A stretch of 13,247 bases of DNA from Candidatus Cloacimonadota bacterium (GTDB lineage Bacteria; Cloacimonadota; Cloacimonadia; Cloacimonadales; Cloacimonadaceae): assembly GCA_028681035.1 (NCBI GenBank), contig JAQUJJ010000102.1:1-13247 (forward strand), in the 5' to 3' direction. Within the stretch, counting starts at the first letter, position 1; each line of letters opens with the position of its first letter. The notes below the pieces were generated by a model. That model saw only the letters and a program-made list of their open reading frames with translations. It made no database searches and was not told the origin of the DNA. Positions 8,360 to 13,247 of this stretch are shown one piece after another. A program made the translations under genes and the position numbers.

Positions 8360-8388
8360 GGGTAAGATTTATTCAGGGGATATGACCT

Positions 8389-10143
8389 ATGAATGAAACT
8401 ATTCTCAAAGGCAAATACACTATCAGATTCAAGATCAGATCTGGAGAACGTAGCGAGTCTTACAGGATCAGAGATGTAGAGGGGAAAAACTACTTCTGCA
8501 AACTTATAGACACAAGAAGGACCAACCCTTCTGATTACACATCGACGGGCGAATTACGGGAATTACTGTTATTGAGGTCACTTGAAAACAATTCTATTGC
8601 TAAGTATGTCGAAAGTGGTTTTCTAATCAGGAAGAGGATAAGATTTGCATATCTTATCTGTGAATTTGTCAGCGGCGAATCACTTGAACGCCTGCTATAC
8701 CGGGATGGCACCATAGGTACCTTTGACTTGATTCAGGTGAGTTTGGATATTCTAAGGGCCTTGGCATATCTACACGAACTTCCTACCCCTGTTTACCACA
8801 ATGCTATCGAGCCGGACAATATCATGTTGGATCTTTCCACCGGATCGATGAGAGGAGTATTGTGCGGCTTCAGATACGCCTACCAAGATGGTCAGGATAG
8901 CTTAACTCTAAAACATAATCCGGATATGCCAATGTATGCATCGGATGCCTTACTTGACAAAAAACCCAATTCAAAAGGCGATTTATTCAGTTTGGGAGTT
9001 GTCATTTTCAAGGCTTTGTTTAGCGTTTTTCCATGGAGTGAAGATCTGCTGCACATGCAAGATGATTTGCCGATAAAACAAAAATTACAAGATGTCCGAG
9101 AAAAGCCTCTTGGAATACCCAACCTAAATTTTAACAACATTCCGGTTAGCGATGGGCTTGCAAATATCATAAAAAGATCCTTGAGCAGTCATGAAGATAA
9201 GTTCGACTCAGCCGAAGAGTTTGCCCACTCCTTGATCGAAGAAAAGAAGAGAATACTTAAAAAATTCAACGAGAGAGTCATTGGGAAACCTGGAATCATG
9301 TCAAAGCATGATTCTGCAGGCGGAGGATTTGCAGATGTCGCAGGTATGCAGCATATTAAGAACGAGTTAAGAAGTGTCATGCAGATACTCAATGATCAAG
9401 AAGGTGCAAGGCAATATGGCATTTCCATCCCGAACGGGATCTTGTTGTATGGTCCTCCAGGATGCGGGAAAACCTTTATTGCCGAGAAATTCGCAGAAGA
9501 GACAAACTACAACTACATATTTATCCGGGCATCTGATCTTGCCAGCATCTACATACACGGTTCACAGCAAAAGATAGGCGCACTATTTAAGGAGGCCCGG
9601 GAGAAGAAACCCAGCACCATTTGTTTTGACGAGATTGACGCTCTTGTCCATAATCGTGAGGACATCAACAATGCAAGTATGTCCGGGGAGGTCAATGAAT
9701 TTCTTTCTCAGCTTAATAATTGTGGAAAAGATGGAGTATTGGTGATCGGTACGACGAATAGACCCAATCTGATTGATCCAGCTGTACTTCGCAAAGGAAG
9801 AATAGACAAAATAATCTATGTCCCTCCTCCAGATCTTGAAGCCAGGACCGGGCTATTCAGGCTGCTACTTGAGAAGAAGCCTGTTGAACAAGATATTGAC
9901 TACAATAAGCTTGCAGAGAGAACTGAAGGAAGGGTGTGCAGTGATATTGATTACATTGTATCAGAAGCAGCCAGGATAGCTTATAGTAACAAAAACAAGA
10001 TATCAATGGAAACGCTGAACGGCATAATATCAACGACAAGATCATCGCTCACGGTCGAACAGGCAGAGTATTATGAAAAAGTAAAGAACGCTTATGAAGG
10101 TTCTCAGGCCAGCCAGAAATCCTCCATCGGCTTCAAACTATGA
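8389..10143 (+). CDS. Pseudokinase fused to Cdc48/FtsH-type AAA+ ATPase, 584 aa
   Basis: Residues 1-285 have a protein-kinase fold signature (K38 in YFCKLID, CEFVSGESLE hinge, helix-F motif SKGDLFSLGVVIF) but lack catalysis. The glycine loop is SGERSES. HRDxKxxN is HNAIEPDN (137-144), so catalytic Asp becomes Ala and Lys becomes Glu. The DFG site reads LCGFRYA, without Asp. Residues 314-550 are a classical AAA+ module: FADVAGMQHIKNEL linker, Walker A GPPGCGKT (355-362), Walker B ICFDEID (411-417), a pore-loop-like SIYIHG with aromatic Y388, sensor-1 GTTNRP (454-459) and arginine-finger region LRKGRID. There is no protease domain. It is likely a hexameric unfoldase, with the pseudokinase acting as adaptor or sensor. 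AGGGGA lies eight bases before the ATG; the gene is 29 bases after Hsp70 and last in the operon. Confidence 0.92.
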   Translation: MNETILKGKYTIRFKIRSGERSESYRIRDVEGKNYFCKLIDTRRTNPSDYTSTGELRELLLLRSLENNSIAKYVESGFLIRKRIRFAYLICEFVSGESLERLLYRDGTIGTFDLIQVSLDILRALAYLHELPTPVYHNAIEPDNIMLDLSTGSMRGVLCGFRYAYQDGQDSLTLKHNPDMPMYASDALLDKKPNSKGDLFSLGVVIFKALFSVFPWSEDLLHMQDDLPIKQKLQDVREKPLGIPNLNFNNIPVSDGLANIIKRSLSSHEDKFDSAEEFAHSLIEEKKRILKKFNERVIGKPGIMSKHDSAGGGFADVAGMQHIKNELRSVMQILNDQEGARQYGISIPNGILLYGPPGCGKTFIAEKFAEETNYNYIFIRASDLASIYIHGSQQKIGALFKEAREKKPSTICFDEIDALVHNREDINNASMSGEVNEFLSQLNNCGKDGVLVIGTTNRPNLIDPAVLRKGRIDKIIYVPPPDLEARTGLFRLLLEKKPVEQDIDYNKLAERTEGRVCSDIDYIVSEAARIAYSNKNKISMETLNGIISTTRSSLTVEQAEYYEKVKNAYEGSQASQKSSIGFKL

Positions 10144-10203
10144 GAGGGGAAATAGGCAGTTGCAATTACAAAAGAATAAGTGTTTTATGTGATCTTATAT
10201 CAT

Positions 10204-10848
10204 CTATCTATGATGCTCTTCAAGCCACTTTCTAGCTCTTGATTCTATACGCATACGCTGAAACACATTGAGAGCAATCGAAAACATACCAAGAATTTGC
10301 TTCGCATCTTCACTTCCATTTTCCGCAGATAAAAACAACCAAAAATACGCTTCCTTTTTATCCTGCATTATCCCTTCACCATTGTAGTAACCAACACCCA
10401 AAAATTATTGTGCTTCGGCAAGTCCTTTTTCTGCCGCAAGGCGATATGATCTCAACACTTCCTTTTGGTCCTGCGTGACATTTTTGCCAACAAAGCAACG
10501 CACACCAGAATCGAATTGCGCTTTGACATCTCCTAGCTCCGCAGCTTTACGATACCACTTGGCAGCATCCTTTTCATCCTGAACGACGGCATCACCGATA
10601 TCGTAACACAGACCCATCATGTTTTGTGCTTCGACAAATCCCTGCTCTGCTGCCATGCGATACCATCTAACTGCTTCCTTTCTGTCCCACCCTATGCCTC
10701 ACCAGTGGCGAAACATTTTCCCAAATCGAATTGTGCTTTGGCATCGCCATTCTTTGCTGCTTGCAGCAGCGATTCGTCATAAACTACCTTACTCAAAATT
10801 GCCTCCCATAATCACAAGGATTATCAAAATAGGTTCTAATTTACGCAT
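10204..10848 (-). pseudogene. Sel1-repeat protein, broken by frameshift and stop
   Basis: About four and a half Sel1 repeats are readable across frames: LLQAAKNGDAKAQFDLG, DRKEAVRWYRMAAEQGFVEAQ, DAAKWYRKAAELGDVKAQ, EVLRSYRLAAEKGLAEAQ, EAYFWLFLSAENG and a closing ARKWLEEHH. Three lesions break it. A TAA at 10405-10407 falls between EAQ and FLGVGYYNGEG, where the repeat is otherwise continuous. A one-base shift near 10686-10700 moves from CFATGEA into WDRKEAVRW. An early stop at about 10789-10791 separates the leader from the repeats. The original start is probably ATG 10848 (GGAG seven bases upstream), giving a hydrophobic leader MRKLEPILIILVIMGG. A TTG at 10796 with GGGAGG five bases upstream could still start a shorter product. 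Intact relatives act as scaffolds. The gene is convergent with the Hsp70 operon. Confidence 0.8.
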
Positions 10849-10951
10849 TTATCATCTCCAGCTTTTTTTACTGAAGATTAACTGGTAAGGCTATATATCA
10901 AGAGTACAACCCAAAATCCGGCCTTCCCTGATTTTTCAGTTTATCCTGATT
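10849..10951. other. Spacer between TPR gene and Sel1 pseudogene
   Basis: About 100 bases with no gene. It contains two copies of CCTGATTTT (10927-10935 and 10945-10953) spaced 18 bases apart, and a T-rich run at 10863-10869. No clear hairpin-plus-T terminator was seen. Confidence 0.3.
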
Positions 10952-11359
10952 TTAGTAATTCTTAGGGTAGTCGATTGAGCCACCGCTTGCAGCTTTTACA
11001 TACGCAATAAACTGGTTCCTATATGTATCTCTTCGCATAAGAATAGTAGCTTGACTACTACATTGGAATGCTTCCTCCTCGTCGACTGACTTAAACAATC
11101 TTGCCGCTTGGTTCAGCATATCAATGGCTTCTTCATATTCTCCAAGACATATTTTGATTTTAGCCCATCCCTTTAAAATGTGGGCATACACAAAGTCTGA
11201 AGTATTTCCAATAAGCTTATCTGCATATTGACGATAACCTTCTTCAGCATCATGGTGCCTGCCCCGCCTTTTCAATTCTACTAATCTACGAATTTCTAGA
11301 AACACATCGTCTGGCAGTTGTGGCTTATTGTAACCCGACTGAAAAAAATTTAAGATCAT
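10952..11359 (-). CDS. Small TPR-like helical protein, 135 aa
   Basis: The middle of the protein reads like tetratricopeptide helices: RRGRHHDAEEGYRQYADKL (about 32-50), then YAHILKGWAKIKICLGEYEE with AIDMLNQAARLF (about 58-90). TPR units mediate protein-protein contacts. No catalytic motif, signal or membrane helix is visible. I start at ATG 11359 because AAGGAG ends seven bases upstream; an ATG at 11377 would contain that ribosome site. The leader holds a perfect 10-bp hairpin and a 21-codon ORF whose stop overlaps the ribosome site (see 11364-11429), so translation may be controlled. It lies between a broken Sel1 gene and a zinc-type protein, and its leader is related to that of the Sel1 pseudogene. 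Function unknown. Confidence 0.7.
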   Translation of the reverse strand: MILNFFQSGYNKPQLPDDVFLEIRRLVELKRRGRHHDAEEGYRQYADKLIGNTSDFVYAHILKGWAKIKICLGEYEEAIDMLNQAARLFKSVDEEEAFQCSSQATILMRRDTYRNQFIAYVKAASGGSIDYPKNY

Positions 11360-11363
11360 AATC

Positions 11364-11429
11364 TCACTCCTTATCATAGATCATCCCTATCACTTCAGGG
11401 ATGATCGAACATAATTCTGATTTACGCAT
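11364..11429 (-). promoter_or_regulatory. Leader ORF of the TPR gene, possible decayed 5' gene copy
   Basis: ATG 11429 opens 21 codons (MRKSELCSIIPEVIGMIYDKE) ending in TGA inside the AAGGAGTGA ribosome site of the TPR gene. It lacks a clear ribosome site of its own. Its DNA aligns with the leader at 10848 (ATGCGTAAATyAGAA, then TTnGATnATCC and GTGAT), which encodes MRKLEPILIILVIMGG. It is either a translation-coupling leader or the remnant of a duplicated gene start. Confidence 0.4.
11379..11406 (-). promoter_or_regulatory. Perfect 10-bp hairpin upstream of the TPR ribosome site
   Basis: GATCATCCCT (11379-11388) pairs exactly with AGGGATGATC (11397-11406) around an 8-base loop. On the minus-strand transcript it ends eight bases before the GGAG ribosome site. 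No T-run follows, so it is not a standard terminator. It could gate ribosome access or be an operator palindrome. Confidence 0.6.
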
Positions 11430-11592
11430 TTAAAACAATCAGTATACTTCTATCGAATATTTATGCTTAAGGATTTATGTCAGGGGAAAAGTCCAATATT
11501 GAGCATTACCCAAAATATCGTGCTATCGTTTTTCTAATGGATATAAAGAAAATATTTCAACTTTCTTCCTTATCCGCACTTATCATTTAAAC
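11430..11592. other. Spacer downstream of the cysteine-rich gene
   Basis: I found no gene. Near 11580-11592 the minus strand reads ATAAGTGCGGATAAGG, loosely like the TGCGTAAA-containing leaders elsewhere in the window. TTTTGGGT lies at 11508-11515 on the minus strand, with similar strings upstream of the Sel1 pseudogene and in the Hsp70-operon leader. Significance unknown. Confidence 0.3.
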
Positions 11593-12363
11593 TCAGCTTG
11601 TTTTAAATGGTCGATACAGATAACGGTTTTTTAACTGTATATTTAATTCTTTGATAAAAGGTGTGATCAGAACATTATGGTTTTTTAACATATTGCTTTT
11701 TGTCTGAGCAATTGTTCTATTCTCTACACAGAATTCATAAGCACACTCGTTCGAACAGAACTTATTTTTGTGCCAATTGCCTTTGTTTAGATCTAATTTT
11801 ATATTGTAGAAAGTGCCCCCAGGCTTATTAGGGTGTGTGTCAGACATTAAGGAATGATATCCTTGGATTAAATCTTCTTCCTTAGGTGGATAAACCCCTT
11901 TCCTCGTCGCTACGTCTATCAAGGGAATACATAAGAAATCTACGCTCCTTGAAGGGTACAATTCACCACAGTATTCGCACGTATCCTCACAGTGTTCTAT
12001 GTTTTCCGGATGAAACATTATTGGCAAGAAAGCCTGTGTTAAAGCGGGATTATAACAAGGATAATTATTATTGTTTAGCGATGTAACTATTTCCGTGCTT
12101 TCTACTTCAAGGAATCTCTCAGCGCATTTTTCAGAACATACGATGTGCGGGCTAACCTTGCTGATTATATAGGCTTCATCATCTTCAATTATATGGTAAG
12201 AGTATTTATCTCCGTTGGAGATGGTTACTGTTTTACTCCTCTCGTCAATGTGCACAACGTGGGGCGATTTCAGATAGATAATTAACTCAACTTTTGCGAA
12301 ATATCTGTATTCTTTCTTGCTTACAGAAACTCCGCATATTTCACAGTGTTTTTGGGTTTTCAT
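11593..12363 (-). CDS. Two-module cysteine-rich, probably zinc-binding protein, 256 aa
   Basis: I do not recognise the family, but the layout is regular. The first module opens with CEIC (C7, C10) and closes with VCSEKC (C76, C80). The second opens with CEYC (C129, C132) and closes with FCSNEC (C203, C207). Each CxxC plus CSxxC set could hold one zinc, in the manner of treble-clef or TRASH/MYM-like FCS knuckles. Between them are beta-rich segments (for example KTVTISNGDKYSYHII). There is no signal peptide or membrane helix. The ATG overlaps the stop of a 37-aa membrane peptide (ATGA), so the two are translationally coupled. It could be a nucleic-acid-binding or scaffold protein, or an immunity-type factor. 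Only metal binding is a reasonable inference. Confidence 0.75.
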   Translation of the reverse strand: MKTQKHCEICGVSVSKKEYRYFAKVELIIYLKSPHVVHIDERSKTVTISNGDKYSYHIIEDDEAYIISKVSPHIVCSEKCAERFLEVESTEIVTSLNNNNYPCYNPALTQAFLPIMFHPENIEHCEDTCEYCGELYPSRSVDFLCIPLIDVATRKGVYPPKEEDLIQGYHSLMSDTHPNKPGGTFYNIKLDLNKGNWHKNKFCSNECAYEFCVENRTIAQTKSNMLKNHNVLITPFIKELNIQLKNRYLYRPFKTS

Positions 12364-12473
12364 GGTAACCTCAACCTCTTTTCAACGTTTTCTTGCAATC
12401 CAATGCTGAAAGTTAGCCCATCTAATAAAGATACTCCTATCAGAAAAACTAAGAGCATTACAATATTATCCAT
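12360..12473 (-). CDS. Small membrane peptide, 37 aa
   Basis: ATG 12473 follows GGAGG with five-base spacing, among the best ribosome sites in the window. The peptide starts with a hydrophobic segment (MDNIVMLLVFLIGVSLLDG, residues 1-19) and ends with a basic tail (EKRLRLP). Its stop overlaps the next gene's start as ATGA. A single-pass small protein or a leader peptide coupling translation of the cysteine-rich protein both fit. The similarity to type I toxin peptides is only in size and shape. Confidence 0.55.
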   Translation of the reverse strand: MDNIVMLLVFLIGVSLLDGLTFSIGLQENVEKRLRLP

Positions 12474-12512
12474 TACTACCTCCATAAATGCGAGTTAATA
12501 GCGGGCATAATA

Positions 12513-12550
12513 ATTGTCAAGCAGAATTCTAACTGGCATTCCCCCATTTT
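12513..12550 (+). repeat. Probable left end of the IS4-family element
   Basis: It contains ATTGTCAAGC (12513-12522) and CCCCCATTTT (12541-12550), as at 848-887. It lies immediately downstream of the transposase stop, where an IS terminus is expected. The exact boundary cannot be set without the partner end, which is outside the window. Confidence 0.4.
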
Positions 12551-12552
12551 TT

Positions 12553-13247
12553 TCAGAACCTAATTTTGATCTGCTCTCGATCACGTCTTTCCTGTATATT
12601 TGGCCTTCGTTTGTATTGGACAACCAGCGTGATGCAGATAGCGACAACCTCGGCTATTCTGTAGTAAACGAACTCCTTGGGCTTGTATCTGTCTGATTTT
12701 ATGTACTGGATGATCTTTGGAAAGCCGGCTGCCAGGATATGAATATGATTTTTGCATTTATAGATAAAGAAGAGAGCCAGAGCCATAAAAGCATTGAGAT
12801 TCTTCATGCCTTGATAGCTGGCCAAACGCATACTTTCCCATCTCATGCTCTGCTTCATTTGGCGATGCACCTCCTCAATAGACCAGCGTTTTTTATAAGT
12901 ATCAATGGCTTTCGCAATGAGTTCTTGCTCAGGCATGTTGGGGTCATCAAAGTCACACAAAAGATAGAAGTCCTTGCCTCTTTGGGCACCTCTTTTATAC
13001 TTACGAGCTACAACCAGACTGAGTTCCACGCTGTTTGAATGCTTGCTCGGGTGACCATCTGTCCGCACCGCGATTCTGCGGGTTGCACAGTGGAAGGTTT
13101 CGCCAGCCTTAAAGCCGGCGAACCGATACTTAAAGCGCATATCCTCAACCACTTTCTTGAAATTGGTTTCTAGCAAACCTTCTTTAACAGCTCTGGTCCC
13201 CATGCCACGAATAACAAAAGATACAGCATTATCTTTGAGAAAGCCGA
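12553..13247 (-). CDS. IS4-family DDE transposase, 3' part (partial at window edge)
   Basis: The reading frame stays open to the right edge; the codons before ATG 13203 continue it (GFLKDNAVSFVIRG), so that ATG is internal and the true start lies outside. The IS4 signature Y-(2)-R-(3)-E-(6)-K is intact as YKKRWSIEEVHRQMK, counted from the internal Met as Y103, R106, E110, K117, with E110 the third catalytic acidic residue. It is followed by MKNLNAFMALALFFIY. Transposase of this type cuts and pastes the element using a DDE active site; the first two aspartates would lie upstream, outside the window. No lesion is visible in this part, so the element may be active. It marks the right flank of the locus. 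Confidence 0.88.
   Translation of the reverse strand, partial: GFLKDNAVSFVIRGMGTRAVKEGLLETNFKKVVEDMRFKYRFAGFKAGETFHCATRRIAVRTDGHPSKHSNSVELSLVVARKYKRGAQRGKDFYLLCDFDDPNMPEQELIAKAIDTYKKRWSIEEVHRQMKQSMRWESMRLASYQGMKNLNAFMALALFFIYKCKNHIHILAAGFPKIIQYIKSDRYKPKEFVYYRIAEVVAICITLVVQYKRRPNIQERRDREQIKIRF

Noticed and set aside
10619..10888. Plus-strand 89-aa reading frame
   Set aside because: It is antisense to clear Sel1 repeats and has no ribosome site or recognisable domain.
10927..10953. Two CCTGATTTT copies as the start of a CRISPR or iteron array
   Set aside because: There are only two 9-bp copies and no further units or replication/cas genes.
12739..13038. Plus-strand 99-aa reading frame
   Set aside because: It is antisense to the IS4-family transposase signature region.

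Overview
The window is bacterial: compact, mostly intron-free genes, strong Shine-Dalgarno sequences (AAGGAG, GGAGG, AGGGGA) at nearly every credible start, and AT-rich DNA (about 40% GC by eye). Insertion-sequence debris on both flanks marks it as an accessory region. The phylum cannot be fixed from the sequence. Clear Shine-Dalgarno use argues against typical Bacteroidota, and an AT-rich candidate-phylum or Fibrobacterota/Cloacimonadota-like bacterium would fit, but this is a guess.

Left flank (1-1900): an unrecognised minus-strand gene (156-638) lies inside a perfect 16-bp inverted repeat (106-121 / 723-738). Next come about 600 bases without a gene, then a decayed IS21-family istB remnant with no istA.

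Core (1901-10143, all plus strand): a TerB-like protein and a membrane-anchored Sel1-repeat protein are followed by a tight four-gene operon. These four genes look like a divergent but complete Hsp70 machine. They are (1) a 505-aa protein with a J-domain-like N terminus lacking HPD; (2) a membrane protein with signal sequence, coiled coil, one membrane helix and a GrpE-like C-terminal beta domain; (3) an 851-aa Hsp70 with intact ATPase motifs, an extra domain between ATPase and substrate-binding domain, and a long helical tail; and (4) a protein-kinase-like domain without catalytic residues fused to a Cdc48/FtsH-type AAA+ ATPase. The inferred logic parallels DnaK/DnaJ/GrpE plus ClpB: a chaperone cycle tethered to the membrane, coupled to an ATP-driven unfoldase whose pseudokinase domain would recruit or sense something. 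Whether this serves stress response, defence or secretion cannot be read from the sequence.

Right flank (10204-13247, minus strand): a broken Sel1-repeat pseudogene, a small TPR-like protein, a two-module cysteine-rich (probably zinc-binding) protein translationally coupled to a 37-aa membrane peptide, and the 3' part of an IS4-family transposase running off the window. The leaders of the Sel1 pseudogene and the TPR gene are related to each other. The 8-mer TGCGTAAA recurs four times in non-coding leaders here.

No rRNA, tRNA, CRISPR array or convincing Rho-independent terminator was seen.
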